Source: Anaerosomatales bacterium
GTDB taxonomy: Bacteria > Actinomycetota > Coriobacteriia > Anaerosomatales > SLCP01
Length of the DNA stretch: 64,000 bases
NCBI GenBank assembly: GCA_029210645.1
Contig: JARGFT010000001.1
Coordinates: forward strand, 189,035 to 253,034
Direction of reading: 5' to 3'
Shown: positions 37,573 through 46,966 of the stretch, in pieces
How positions within the stretch are numbered: the stretch's first letter is position 1
Layout: each line of letters opens with the position of its first letter
Notes under the pieces: generated by a model
What the model saw: the letters and a program-made list of their open reading frames with translations, nothing else
The model's database searches: none
Told to the model about the DNA's origin: nothing
Translations under genes and position numbers: made by a program

Positions 37573-39345
37573 GTGAAGCGACGGATAGTGTTGACGACGC
37601 TCGTCACGGTGCTGGTGATCTCGTCGCTGATCATCGCCGGCCCGGCGAGCGCGGTGCGGGAGCCGCAGGTCACATTCTGGTTGACGGTCCTGCACAACAA
37701 CGACGGAGAGTCAGATCTGATCGATCTGGGAACCGGACTGGAAGACTTCGGCGGGGCCGCGCGATTCAAGTCTGTGGTTGACATGCTGAGGGCCGAGGCC
37801 GTCACCGGCCCTCGTGCTCCCGATCAGCGCTCCGGCAAGCGCGGCGTGATCACAGTGTCGTCCGGTGACAACTTCCTTCCGGGGCCGGAGTTCAACGCCA
37901 GTCTCGATAAGGGGGTACCGTTCTACGACACGATCGCGATGGATCTCATCGGATACGACGCGGTGGCAGTCGGTAACCACGACTTTGACTTCGGGCCCGA
38001 TGTGCTTGCAGACTTCATCTCCGGGTACGAGCGCACGTCACCGACGTACCTCAGTGCGAACCTCGTCTTCGATGAGGAGGCCCGTCTGCTGGAGCACATG
38101 ATGATGGGCAGGATCGCGAAGAGCACGGTCATCAAGGAGCGCGGCGAACTCATCGGTGTCATCGGGGCGACAACGCCGATGCTTCGATATATCTCGAGCC
38201 CTCGCAACGTCGGGATCATCGACGACGTGGCCGCGGTGGTGCAGGCGGAGGTGGATAAGCTCGAACGGCGGAAAGTGGACAAGATCGTCCTCATCAGCCA
38301 CCTTCAGACGATCGAAGAGGACATCGAGCTCGTAAGCTACCTCGATGGTGTCGACGTTGTGGTAGCGGGCGGCGGCGATGAGGTACTGGCCAACCCCGGT
38401 GATCTGCTGATACCCGGCCACGAGAGCGTCGTGTACGGCCCGTATCCGATGGTCGCCACCGCCAGCGATGGTCGATCGGTGCCGGTCGTCACAACGGCCG
38501 GAAGCTATGCATACGTCGGCAGGTTGGTCGTCGGGTTCGACAGGCACGGGAACGTCGTGGCAACGGGCCACAACAGCGGTCCGGTCAGGGTCGCCGGGGG
38601 GGACAACCCGGATGCCGTGAAGCCTGATCCGATGGTCAAGGCCATGGTTGTAGACCCCGTCGTCGCAGCACTCGCGGCACTTGCGGAGAACGAGCTGGCC
38701 GTCAGCGAGGTCCCGCTTAACGGGCTGCGGACGGATGTCCGCGCGGTCGAGACCAACCTCGGCAACCTGATGGCAGATTCGATTCTGTGGCAGGCGACTC
38801 AGCTTGCACCCGCGTTCGGTGTTCCGGCGCCGGATGTCGCACTCCAGAACGGAGGCGGTATCCGCAACGCGAACGTGATCCCGGCCGGGCCGGTCACGGA
38901 GCTCGACACCTTCGCCATCGCCCCGTTCCCCAACTTCGTCTCCGTGGTTTCCGGGATCCCGAGAGACCAGTTCAAACTGATCCTCGAGAACGCCGTATCC
39001 CGTGTGGAGTTCGGCGACGGTCGCTTCGCACAGGTCGCCGGCTTCTCCTTTGTGTGGGACGCGGCGCAGCCGGCGGGTTCGCGTGTGAGAGAGGCGATGC
39101 TCGACGACGGGACGATTCTGGTGGCCGGGGGCGCGGTCGTTGCCGGAGACCCCCTCACCATCGCAACGATCGACTTCCTGGCCCGGGGAGGCGACCAGTA
39201 TCCCTACATGGATGCACCCTTCAAGACTATCGGAGTCACCTATCAGCAAGGTCTCGAGAACTACCTCGTAGACGGGTTGGGCAGACAGATCACGGCTGTC
39301 GACTACCCCGACGGGGGAGAGGGTCGCATCACACGCCTGAACTAG
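37573..39345 (+). CDS. Secreted 5'-nucleotidase/metallophosphatase (UshA family)
   Basis: Exported two-domain nucleotidase of 590 residues. The signal peptide (residues 1-27) is basic, then hydrophobic, then ASA. The metallophosphatase domain carries SSGDNFLPG, AVGNHDFDFG and a His-containing ISHL motif. The C-terminal 5'-nucleotidase domain has ETNLGNLMADSI, ALQNGGGIR and IATIDFLARGGDQYPY. The first metal motif is HNNDGES rather than the usual HTNDxHG, so the expected His is replaced by Glu46; metal choice or activity may differ. The GTG at 37573 has GAGGGGAG at 5 nt spacing. It probably hydrolyses external nucleotides for uptake. Confidence 0.85.
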   Translation: MKRRIVLTTLVTVLVISSLIIAGPASAVREPQVTFWLTVLHNNDGESDLIDLGTGLEDFGGAARFKSVVDMLRAEAVTGPRAPDQRSGKRGVITVSSGDNFLPGPEFNASLDKGVPFYDTIAMDLIGYDAVAVGNHDFDFGPDVLADFISGYERTSPTYLSANLVFDEEARLLEHMMMGRIAKSTVIKERGELIGVIGATTPMLRYISSPRNVGIIDDVAAVVQAEVDKLERRKVDKIVLISHLQTIEEDIELVSYLDGVDVVVAGGGDEVLANPGDLLIPGHESVVYGPYPMVATASDGRSVPVVTTAGSYAYVGRLVVGFDRHGNVVATGHNSGPVRVAGGDNPDAVKPDPMVKAMVVDPVVAALAALAENELAVSEVPLNGLRTDVRAVETNLGNLMADSILWQATQLAPAFGVPAPDVALQNGGGIRNANVIPAGPVTELDTFAIAPFPNFVSVVSGIPRDQFKLILENAVSRVEFGDGRFAQVAGFSFVWDAAQPAGSRVREAMLDDGTILVAGGAVVAGDPLTIATIDFLARGGDQYPYMDAPFKTIGVTYQQGLENYLVDGLGRQITAVDYPDGGEGRITRLN

Positions 39346-39368
39346 GGCAGAGCCACGTCAGACAAGCC

Positions 39369-39397
39369 GCCGGGCGGGCCGCAGTGGCCCGCCCGGC
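39369..39397 (+). terminator. Terminator after the 5'-nucleotidase
   Basis: A perfect 12-bp stem (GCCGGGCGGGCC / GGCCCGCCCGGC, loop GCAGT) 23 nt after the stop. No T-run follows. Confidence 0.75.
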
Positions 39398-39489
39398 TCA
39401 CGTTCGCCCGCTCTCAAGTGCCTCAGGCACAAGGTCGATATTCAGAGTGGCGCCTCCGTGGTGCCTGGCCCGCCTTCAAGGAATGGGAT

Positions 39490-42006
39490 GTGCAGACCTT
39501 GGCAGAGTACTCGGTGATCCACTGGACAACGTTGGGCGTCTACGCCATCGCCTTCATAGCTGTCACGTTCGCATTGGCAAAGCCCGGCGTCGCGGTCCGG
39601 TGGCGGCTTGCCGCAGCCGCATTCGGCGTGGCGTGCATCGCCGGCGTCATCGTCACCTGGGGGGCTGGAGTGGGAGGGGTCGCCGTTTCGCCGGGAGTCG
39701 CGGCCCTGCTGGGTACAGTTCAGGCGATCGGACTTGCCTGGGGTGCGCTTGCCTTTCGGGCCGAAATCCAGGACGCGGTGACGACCGGCGAGTTGCTGAC
39801 CGGCATGGAAGCCGTCCGCAGCGCGTACGCCGACGGGGTAGGAGCAGTGGTGGCCACCCTGGACACCGACGGGACGGTCCGTCACATGAATCGCTTCGGT
39901 CTCGACCTCCTCGGACGCCGTGAGGAAGAGGTTCTCGGCAGGAACGCGTTCACGATCTGGGGCGTCGATGTCGCGGACAGCCAGGCCAAGAAGGAGTTCG
40001 AGAGCTTCTGCGACAGCGGCGGACAGCTCGGCTCGTGCGTCGAGTATCCGGTCGAGGTACCTGTGGGTCGCAGGATCATCCGGTGGACGCGCTCGGCGGT
40101 TCTGAACGAGGCTGGGGACGTCACCCAGGTGATCTCGTACGGCGAGGACGTGACCGAGCAGCGTCGCGTCGAGGACACGCTGCGCTGCGAGTCCTACCTT
40201 CTCGATTCGGTCCACGACTCGGTGATCGTCACGCGCCTCGACGGAGAGATCCTCTACCTTAACCACGCGGCCCATGCGATGCGCGGGTACACGCGGGACG
40301 AGTTCCTCGAGCTTCAGCCGTTCTCTTGGATAGCGGGGGAGTCCGTCGAGCACGCAATGGAGCACCAGCGCCTGGCTGTCGAGTCGGGAAGCACTCTGTA
40401 TGAAGCGATGAACCTTCGCAAGGACGGTCGGCTCTTGCCTGTAGAAACACGCAGCCAGCTCGTGGAGTTCGGGGGCGGCCCGGCGATCATGAACGTTTCG
40501 CGTGACGTCTCGGCACGGCAGCAGGCCGAGGAACTGATGTCACAGATGGCTTTCGATGATTCACTTACCGGACTGCCGAACCGTCGCCTTGTGAGCCAGC
40601 GGCTCAAGCTCGCACTCGCCGAATTCGGGGAGGGCTCGAGTGAGGGCGTGGCCGTCATCTACATCGACGTCGACAACCTCAAGGCCGTCAACGACACCGT
40701 CGGCCACGACGGCGGCGACCAACTGATCAAGATCATGGCCGACCGCCTGAGCTGGGTGACTCGCAACGGTGACACGCTCGGTCGGGTGGGCGGCGACGAG
40801 TTCGTGCTCATCATTCCGGACCTTGCCGCCACCGAACATGCTGAGGACATCGCACACCGGCTTCTCGCGTTCGCCGCGGAGACGCTTGAGATCACTGGGC
40901 TCCTGGTCAGGCCATCAGCAAGCATCGGGATCTACTACTGCGAGCCCGGCATGTCGCCGAGCGAATCGTTGAAGCGGGCGGACCGGGCCATGTACGTGGC
41001 GAAGAAGGCCGGTGGGAACCGTTTCGCCATCTACGATCCCAGCATGGACATGGCGATCTCAGAGCGTTTTCGCATGAGGAACGAGCTCGCGGACGCGGTC
41101 GAGCGTGGCGAGCTCGAAGTGTACTACCAGCCAATGGCAGTGACCGGGACACTGGAGGTCACGGGAGTCGAGGCGCTCGTGCGATGGCGTCATCCCACAC
41201 GCGGATTCATGTCCCCTGAGCACTTCATGACCATCGCCGAGGAGAGCAGCTTGATCGTGCCGATAGGACGGTGGATCCTGTTCGAAGCCTGCTCGACGCT
41301 CGCCCGGTGGAGGGCCGCAGGCGTACCGGTTCCCCGCGTGTCGGTCAACGTCTCCGCCGCGCAACTGATCGACGGCGACCTGGTGCACGATGTCTCGGAG
41401 GTGCTCGTACACACGGGATTGCAGCCGCAGGACCTGGAGTTGGAGATCACCGAGACGGCCGTGATGCGCTCCCTCGACGTGGTGACGCCGGTGTTCGAGC
41501 GCCTCCGTACCATGGGGGTCAGCCTCGCACTGGACGACTTCGGGACAGGGCATTCATCGCTCGAACGTCTCCAGGGCTTGCCCATCAGTACCCTGAAGAT
41601 CGACCGGTCGTTCATCACGGATCTCTGCATTGAGAACGGATCGCATCCGATCATCGACACGATCCTCGTGCTGGCATCGAAGCTGAAACTGCGAACCGTG
41701 GCGGAGGGAGTAGAATCCACGTGTCACCTGGAGTATCTCGAGCGTTCGGGCTGTGAGGAAGTGCAGGGATTCCTCTTCTCGAAGCCCTGTTCGGCGGAGG
41801 AAACGGAACGACTCCTGCGTGCAGGTGGGATGAGTGTGCAGTCCGATGCGCACTTCACCTGTGAGCGGCTCAGCACGTGTCCTGCGCACCGCCTGAGCGT
41901 GCCCGAGAGTGATCCGATGTCATGCCCTGCAGGTGACGCTGACTTCGATCGCGTCCTGGATATGCTCGCCTGCGAGATCGAGCGGTGCGGAGAACCGGAA
42001 GGGTAG
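39490..42006 (+). CDS. Membrane PAS-PAS-GGDEF-EAL c-di-GMP signalling protein
   Basis: Predicted bifunctional c-di-GMP enzyme of 838 residues. Three N-terminal helices (about 14-90) precede two PAS domains (about 105-225 and 235-350). The cyclase domain has GGDEF at 434-438 and an inhibitory RxxD site five residues upstream (RNGD). The phosphodiesterase domain has EAL at 561-563, NVSAAQ, ELEITET, DDFGTGHSS and KIDRSF, so both active sites look intact. The last 50 residues are Cys-rich (five Cys). The GTG at 39490 is preferred because AAGGAATGGG lies upstream; a GTG at 39418 lacks a ribosome-binding site. Confidence 0.92.
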   Translation: MQTLAEYSVIHWTTLGVYAIAFIAVTFALAKPGVAVRWRLAAAAFGVACIAGVIVTWGAGVGGVAVSPGVAALLGTVQAIGLAWGALAFRAEIQDAVTTGELLTGMEAVRSAYADGVGAVVATLDTDGTVRHMNRFGLDLLGRREEEVLGRNAFTIWGVDVADSQAKKEFESFCDSGGQLGSCVEYPVEVPVGRRIIRWTRSAVLNEAGDVTQVISYGEDVTEQRRVEDTLRCESYLLDSVHDSVIVTRLDGEILYLNHAAHAMRGYTRDEFLELQPFSWIAGESVEHAMEHQRLAVESGSTLYEAMNLRKDGRLLPVETRSQLVEFGGGPAIMNVSRDVSARQQAEELMSQMAFDDSLTGLPNRRLVSQRLKLALAEFGEGSSEGVAVIYIDVDNLKAVNDTVGHDGGDQLIKIMADRLSWVTRNGDTLGRVGGDEFVLIIPDLAATEHAEDIAHRLLAFAAETLEITGLLVRPSASIGIYYCEPGMSPSESLKRADRAMYVAKKAGGNRFAIYDPSMDMAISERFRMRNELADAVERGELEVYYQPMAVTGTLEVTGVEALVRWRHPTRGFMSPEHFMTIAEESSLIVPIGRWILFEACSTLARWRAAGVPVPRVSVNVSAAQLIDGDLVHDVSEVLVHTGLQPQDLELEITETAVMRSLDVVTPVFERLRTMGVSLALDDFGTGHSSLERLQGLPISTLKIDRSFITDLCIENGSHPIIDTILVLASKLKLRTVAEGVESTCHLEYLERSGCEEVQGFLFSKPCSAEETERLLRAGGMSVQSDAHFTCERLSTCPAHRLSVPESDPMSCPAGDADFDRVLDMLACEIERCGEPEG

Positions 42007-42024
42007 GGGAGCTGTTCGGGAGCC

Positions 42025-43374
42025 CTACCCGGCTGCCCAGTTGAGTGCCTCACAGTAGGCCGGGTGGATGCCGACGGTAGCGCTGAGCGTGTCGCGGGTT
42101 GCCCCGCATCGCATCGCGACGGCCATCGCGTAGATGAGGTCGCTCGCGGTGGGGCCGGCGATGTGGGCGCCCAGAAGACGGCCGTCCTCCTCGGCAAAGA
42201 CCAGCTTCACCAGCCCGTCACGCTCGTCCTCGATCACGGCCGCGCCGAGGAACTCGAAGGATGCCCTTCCTACCGAGATCTCGATCCCGGCCGCCCGTGC
42301 CTGTGTCTCGGTCAGCCCGACCTGCGCGACCTGAGGCGTGGTGAACAGGCAGGTAGGAATCGCAGACGTATCGATATCGAGCGCCGTACCGGAGTGGATG
42401 GACGCGGCGACGGTACGTCCCTGGTAGTTGGCGATCGGTGTCTGCATCATCCCGCCGGCAGCATCGCCTGCCGCCCAGATGCGCGGGTTGGTGGTTCGCT
42501 GAGAGGAGTCGAGTACGATGCGCCCGTGCCCGTCGACCTCCACGCCGGCGGCCTGCAGGTCGAGACCCTCAAGCGCCGGAGTACGGCCAGTGGCAACGAG
42601 AACGCGCTCCCACGTCCGCTCGTGCGGGACTCCCGCACCGTCGATGAACCGCGCTGTGATCGCTCCCTGAGTGCCCGTCAGGCCGTGGAGGCGACATGAT
42701 GCCCTCAACGTGACTCCCATCCGTTCGAGGCGACGCAGGGCGACCGAGGCGAGCTCCTCGTCGAGCATCCCGAGCGGGCGCGGGCCCGAGGTGATAATGG
42801 TGGTCTCCGTGCCGAACGACGCATAGACAGTGCCCAGTTCGATACCGACGAACCCGCCCCCGACCACCAACAGTGACGAGGGCGGCTCGCGGTAGCTCAG
42901 CGCATCGGTACTGGTATCGGCCACTTCGATCCCTTCGACCGGCGGTATGACCGGCCGGGAGCCGGTGGCCACGACCGCGTGGTCGAAGGCCAATCGCCGA
43001 CCATCGACTTCAAGGGCATCGGTCGATACGAAGTGTGCATCGCCCTTGAGAAGTGTGATGCCACGCTCTGCCAAACCGGATTCCTGGTCACCGGCGTACG
43101 TCTCCTGGCTATGCCACTTCCACGCCAGGACCGTCTGCCAGTCGAAGCTCTTGATGTCCTCCAAGCCGAACATCTCCGCGCGCGCGGCGCTGCGTCGGGC
43201 GCGTGCGGAGGTGTAGAGGGCCTTCTTGGGCATGCAACCGGTCCAGAGGCAGGTGCCTCCCACGCGATCGCGTTCGACCATCGTCACGTTCCAACCCGCT
43301 GCGGCGAGTGTCCGTGCGGCCGCGGTTCCGGCAGCGCCGGAACCGATCACGACGACGCGCTTGTCAGAAGCCAC
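42025..43374 (-). CDS. FAD-dependent pyridine nucleotide-disulfide oxidoreductase (class I, MerA/Lpd-like)
   Basis: Flavoprotein of 449 residues related to dihydrolipoamide dehydrogenase, glutathione reductase and mercuric reductase. The FAD motif VVVIGSGAAGTAAA is at the N-terminus, followed by the redox disulfide GGTCLWTGCMPKKAL (CxxxxC). The NAD(P) motif is VVGGGFVGIELG, and the second FAD motif is IWAAGDAAGG. The C-terminal catalytic His is in HPAYCEAL. The N-terminal metal-binding domain and C-terminal Cys pair of true MerA are absent, and no mer or lipoyl-complex genes are near. The GTG at 43374 has GGGAGG upstream. It is divergent from the ABC-F gene, with only 30 nt between. Confidence 0.85.
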   Translation of the reverse strand: MASDKRVVVIGSGAAGTAAARTLAAAGWNVTMVERDRVGGTCLWTGCMPKKALYTSARARRSAARAEMFGLEDIKSFDWQTVLAWKWHSQETYAGDQESGLAERGITLLKGDAHFVSTDALEVDGRRLAFDHAVVATGSRPVIPPVEGIEVADTSTDALSYREPPSSLLVVGGGFVGIELGTVYASFGTETTIITSGPRPLGMLDEELASVALRRLERMGVTLRASCRLHGLTGTQGAITARFIDGAGVPHERTWERVLVATGRTPALEGLDLQAAGVEVDGHGRIVLDSSQRTTNPRIWAAGDAAGGMMQTPIANYQGRTVAASIHSGTALDIDTSAIPTCLFTTPQVAQVGLTETQARAAGIEISVGRASFEFLGAAVIEDERDGLVKLVFAEEDGRLLGAHIAGPTASDLIYAMAVAMRCGATRDTLSATVGIHPAYCEALNWAAG

Positions 43375-43404
43375 GTTCCCGATCCTCCCTGCTAGACTGT
43401 CACG

Positions 43405-45426
43405 GTGATTATCTCCGTGGACAACGTGACGAAAACCTTCGGCGAGCGCGTGCTCTTCGAGGGCGCTTCGCTTCGTGTCGGGGCGCGTGACCGGGTGGCG
43501 CTCCTCGGTCCGAACGGAGCAGGCAAGACGACGCTGCTCGAGATCATCTCGGGGGAACAGACTCCCGACGAGGGGACGGTGGCACTCGCCAAGGATGCCG
43601 TGGTCGGCTACCTCAAGCAGGAGGCCATCGAGATGCGCGGGAGGACTGTGCTGGCAGAGGCCCTCACCACCGCTGCCGATGTCACCACGCTCGAGCATCA
43701 GCTGCGCCTGCTGGAGCACGAGATCGCCGAGGAGTCCGCAACGGCCGGGGATCCGGCAGAGGCCGATCGGCTTCTAGCCGAGTACGGCCGGCTGCGGGAA
43801 CGCTTCGAGCACGCCGGCGGCTACGGCATCGAGGCGGAGGCACGCGCCGTGCTGACCGGGCTTGGCTTCAAGGAGGGCGACCTGGAGCGGGACACCGAGG
43901 AGTTGAGCGGTGGCTGGCTGATGCGGCTCGCGCTCGGGAAGTTGCTCCTGGCCAGGCCTGACGTGCTGCTCCTGGATGAGCCCACGAACCACCTCGACCT
44001 CGAGACGGTTACATGGCTCGAATCGTTCCTGCGTGGCTACGAGGGTGCGATCGTGCTCGTGAGCCACGACCGGGCCTTCATGCAGGGCCTGGTCGATCAC
44101 GTCGCCGAGATCGATCAGCGCAAGGTGGTGACGTACACCGGTACCTACGAGCGCTATCTTGCCCAGAGAGAGCTCGTTCGCGATCAGCAGCGCGCTACGC
44201 ATGAGAGGCAACTCAAGGAGATAGCTCACATGCAGGCCTTTGTCGATCGCTTCAGGTACAAGAACACCAAAGCGCGCCAGGCACAGGACCGCATCAGACG
44301 GATCGAGAAGATCAAGGCGGAGCTGATAGAGCTTCCCGAGGAGCGCAAGACCGTTCGCTTCGCGTTTCCACAGCCGCCACGGACCGGAGAAGAGGTCGTG
44401 CACCTTGCCGGCGTGCGCAAGGCGTACGGCGACAACGTCGTCTACGATTCACTCGATCTGACGCTGTATCGCGGCGACAGGGTCGCCCTTGTGGGCCCGA
44501 ACGGTGCGGGGAAGTCCACACTGCTCAAGATGCTCGCGGGGGCGCTGGATCCCGACGAAGGGGAGCGTCGGTACGGAGTCCACGTCGATGTCGCGTACTT
44601 CGCGCAGCACCAGCTCGAGGCGCTCGACGGGCGCAAGAGCGTCTTCGACGAACTCGACGGTGTCGCGCCCGGCTGGACGCAGGCCGAGGTCAGGCGGCTC
44701 CTCGGCGCGTTCCTGTTCACCGGGGATGACGTCAACAAGCGCGTTTCGGTGCTCTCGGGAGGAGAGCGGTGCCGGCTGGCGCTCGCCAAGATGCTGGTCG
44801 AGCCCGCACCACTGCTCTGTCTCGACGAGCCGACGAACCACCTCGACATCGCCTCGTCCGATGTTCTCGAGGCCGCCCTGGCGCAGTTCCGGGGAACGAT
44901 GGTCCTCATCACGCACGATCGTCACCTCATCCGATCGGTGGCAACGAAGATCGTCGAGGTCCGTGACGGACAGGCGACCGTCTTTCCGGGGGACTACGAC
45001 TACTACCTGTACAAACGGGAGCATCTCGATTCGCGTGCGGCCACCAGCGGGCGAGGGTCGGCCGTGGGCGCCCGGGACCCGGGGACGGCGGGAAACACCT
45101 CACCGAAACCGGATGCCGATCCGGTCGGTGCGATGCGCAAGACGAAGGAGCAGAAGAGGGCCGAGGCCGAGGCCAGGAACCGTGCCTATCGTGCCACCCG
45201 CGAGAACCGTGCACGCCTCGCGGACCTCGAGCAGCGGATTGCCGCTGATCAGAAACGTCACGACGAGCTAGTGACCCTGATGGCCGACCCGTCCTTCTAC
45301 GACGATGCGGACGGTTTCACCGGAGCGATGAAGGAGTATGCTGAGCTCAGGTCGGCCCTGGCGAATATGGAGCGCGAATGGGTTGAGTTGGCTGACCATA
45401 TCGAGGAGGTGGAAGCGGCGGAATAG
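43405..45426 (+). CDS. ABC-F family ATP-binding protein
   Basis: Soluble ATPase with two ABC domains and no membrane part, 673 residues. Domain 1 has Walker [10 protein letters not shown], signature LSGGW and [11 protein letters not shown] basic linker (about 235-310) follows. Domain 2 has [14 protein letters not shown] and [12 protein letters not shown]-terminal charged coiled coil (about 570-673) resembles the Uup/YdiF arm. Such proteins act at the ribosomal E site, in translation control or antibiotic protection; which one is not evident. The start GTG has no ribosome-binding site, and a TAGACT ends 6 nt before it, so a leaderless mRNA is possible. Confidence 0.9.
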   Translation: MIISVDNVTKTFGERVLFEGASLRVGARDRVALLGPNGAGKTTLLEIISGEQTPDEGTVALAKDAVVGYLKQEAIEMRGRTVLAEALTTAADVTTLEHQLRLLEHEIAEESATAGDPAEADRLLAEYGRLRERFEHAGGYGIEAEARAVLTGLGFKEGDLERDTEELSGGWLMRLALGKLLLARPDVLLLDEPTNHLDLETVTWLESFLRGYEGAIVLVSHDRAFMQGLVDHVAEIDQRKVVTYTGTYERYLAQRELVRDQQRATHERQLKEIAHMQAFVDRFRYKNTKARQAQDRIRRIEKIKAELIELPEERKTVRFAFPQPPRTGEEVVHLAGVRKAYGDNVVYDSLDLTLYRGDRVALVGPNGAGKSTLLKMLAGALDPDEGERRYGVHVDVAYFAQHQLEALDGRKSVFDELDGVAPGWTQAEVRRLLGAFLFTGDDVNKRVSVLSGGERCRLALAKMLVEPAPLLCLDEPTNHLDIASSDVLEAALAQFRGTMVLITHDRHLIRSVATKIVEVRDGQATVFPGDYDYYLYKREHLDSRAATSGRGSAVGARDPGTAGNTSPKPDADPVGAMRKTKEQKRAEAEARNRAYRATRENRARLADLEQRIAADQKRHDELVTLMADPSFYDDADGFTGAMKEYAELRSALANMEREWVELADHIEEVEAAE

Positions 45427-45460
45427 CACTTCTACCTGCACGTTCAACACCACTCTGCTA

Positions 45461-45482
45461 GTTTGTAACAATGTTTACAAAC
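45461..45482. promoter_or_regulatory. Rex-like palindromic operator upstream of nuoA
   Basis: A perfect 8-bp inverted repeat, GTTTGTAA-N6-TTACAAAC. Its 18-bp core TTGTAACAATGTTTACAA matches the Rex consensus TTGTGAA-N4-TTCACAA in length, spacing and outer TTGT/ACAA. It lies 53 nt before the nuoA ATG and is AT-rich in a GC-rich setting. Rex represses respiratory genes, including nuo in Streptomyces, and is released by NADH. A possible extended -10 (TGCTAGTTT, 45457-45464... on plus) overlaps its left arm. Confidence 0.6.
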
Positions 45483-45535
45483 GCCGCTCGTTCTGCGAGA
45501 ATCGGCGCAACCGCAACCAGCACCGGGGGGACCGC

Positions 45536-45901
45536 ATGCAGGGCGCCTTCGCGGACAGCGTACTGTTCATAGTCGGGCTGACGGCTGCTGCAGTCGGTTT
45601 CATACTCGTGGTCTTCCTGGCCAACACGCTTCTCTCACCGCGCAACCCCACTCCCCAGAAGGTCGAGCCATACGAGTGCGGTATGCCTCAGGCTGGAATA
45701 CCGTGGGCTCCCGTCCGCTTGCGGTTCGCCGCTATCGCCCTGCTGCTCGTGATCTTCGATGCCGAGGCAGCGATGCTTTTTGCGGTCGCGACCGGTCTGC
45801 GCGGGTCGCCCGGGGGCGTGATCGCGGTAGGCATCTTCGTGGGCCTGCTTTCCCTGGGCCTGCTCTATGCGTGGCGCAAGGGGGTCCTGCAGTGGCGCTG
45901 A
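45536..45901 (+). CDS. nuoA: NADH-quinone oxidoreductase subunit A
   Basis: Membrane subunit of complex I, 121 residues, three helices. The conserved loop KVEPYECGMPQAG between helices 1 and 2 and the acidic VIFDAEAAMLFA in helix 2 are family signatures. ATG 45536 is preceded by a G-run; the frame upstream has no homology. First gene of a unit that extends to nuoN with almost no gaps. Overlaps nuoB by 10 nt. Confidence 0.93.
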   Translation: MQGAFADSVLFIVGLTAAAVGFILVVFLANTLLSPRNPTPQKVEPYECGMPQAGIPWAPVRLRFAAIALLLVIFDAEAAMLFAVATGLRGSPGGVIAVGIFVGLLSLGLLYAWRKGVLQWR

Positions 45902-46494
45902 TCGATCGCCTCGGCGAGACGCTCGACAAGGGACAGGGGAGCGGGATCATCCTGTCGACCGTCGACTCGCTGCTCGACTGGGCGCGAGGCAAGTCACTGT
46001 GGGCCATGCCGATGGGCACGGCGTGCTGCGCTATGGAACTTATCGCGGCATCTTTCAACAAATTCGACTTCGATCGTCACGGCACGTTTCCGCGTCCGGA
46101 TCCGCGCCACACAGACGTCATGATCGTGGCCGGTACGATCACCAAGAAGATGGCGCCCGCGGTCAAGCAGCTCTACGAGCAGATGGCCGACCCCAAGTGG
46201 GTCATTGCGATGGGCAACTGCGCCGTCTCCGGCGGCATCTTCTACTACGACACGTACTCGGTCGTACGAGGTGTTGACGAGTTCCTGCCTGTCGACGTCT
46301 ACATCGCCGGCTGTCCTCCGAGGCCCGAATCGCTCCAGGATGCCGTATTCCGGCTTCGCGAGCGCATCGCCACCGAGTCGATCGCTCCTGACCGGCGTCG
46401 CGAAGCAGTCCTCACGCTTCCGGGCAGCGCAGACATCTCCTTTGGCGTTCGTCCCGGTGACCACGGTGCCGACGAGCAGGGGGGAGCGCGGTGA
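45892..46494 (+). CDS. nuoB: NADH-quinone oxidoreductase subunit B
   Basis: Carries cluster N2, the last Fe-S centre before quinone. The 200 residues contain the four ligands: C45-C46 (GTACCAMEL), C110 (MGNCAVSGG) and C141 (AGCPPRPE). GTG 45892 lies within the end of nuoA. The C-terminus extends beyond the usual end with a charged tail. The stop overlaps nuoC (GTGA). Confidence 0.96.
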   Translation: MALIDRLGETLDKGQGSGIILSTVDSLLDWARGKSLWAMPMGTACCAMELIAASFNKFDFDRHGTFPRPDPRHTDVMIVAGTITKKMAPAVKQLYEQMADPKWVIAMGNCAVSGGIFYYDTYSVVRGVDEFLPVDVYIAGCPPRPESLQDAVFRLRERIATESIAPDRRREAVLTLPGSADISFGVRPGDHGADEQGGAR

Positions 46495-46952
46495 ACATAG
46501 CTGCGCTGCGCGAGCACCTGTGTGCCACCTACCCCGATCTGTGCCCCCTCTTCTCGATCGAGTTCGGAGACGGTGTCCTGTCCGTCGACCCGGATCGCCT
46601 GCTCGAGGCAGCCGGCAATCTCAAGGATCTCGGCTTCGATCGGCTGAGCGTCGTTACCGCGGTCGATCGACCAACGCACTTCGAACTCGTCTACCGCCTG
46701 TACGCGCGCCCGATGTCGGCGGCGGTCTTCATCAAGTGCAATGTCGACCGGGAGAATCCGAGAGTCCACTCGCTGGCCGGTCTCTGGCCGGCCGCGCTGT
46801 GGCAGGAGCGCGAGACATTTGACATGTTCGGGATCATCTTCGAGGGCCATCCAGACCTTCGCAGGATTCTTCTTCCCGATGACTGGGAGGGTTATCCCCT
46901 GCGCAAGGACTACCAGGATGAGACCCTTATCCGCAGGCCTGACTACATCTGA
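46491..46952 (+). CDS. nuoC: NADH-quinone oxidoreductase subunit C
   Basis: Hydrophilic connecting-arm subunit (30-kDa family). The 153 residues contain LVYRLYARPMSAAVFIKC and the signature ERETFDMFGIIFEGHPDLRR, then LPDDWEGYPLRKDY. It is separate from nuoD, not fused. GTG start overlapping nuoB. Confidence 0.95.
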   Translation: MNIAALREHLCATYPDLCPLFSIEFGDGVLSVDPDRLLEAAGNLKDLGFDRLSVVTAVDRPTHFELVYRLYARPMSAAVFIKCNVDRENPRVHSLAGLWPAALWQERETFDMFGIIFEGHPDLRRILLPDDWEGYPLRKDYQDETLIRRPDYI

Positions 46953-46966
46953 GAGGGGGCGGGAGT

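Noticed and set aside
37376..37576. A short frame beginning MIRATHADDVEAVVATLNTSG, like the start of a GNAT acetyltransferase
   Set aside because: Only about 20 residues look GNAT-like; the rest is Arg/Gly-rich and overlaps the structured leader. It could be a remnant, but the evidence is too thin to annotate.
42025..43374. Mercuric reductase (merA)
   Set aside because: The redox CxxxxC motif fits many flavin disulfide reductases. The N-terminal heavy-metal domain, the C-terminal Cys pair and any mer genes are absent.
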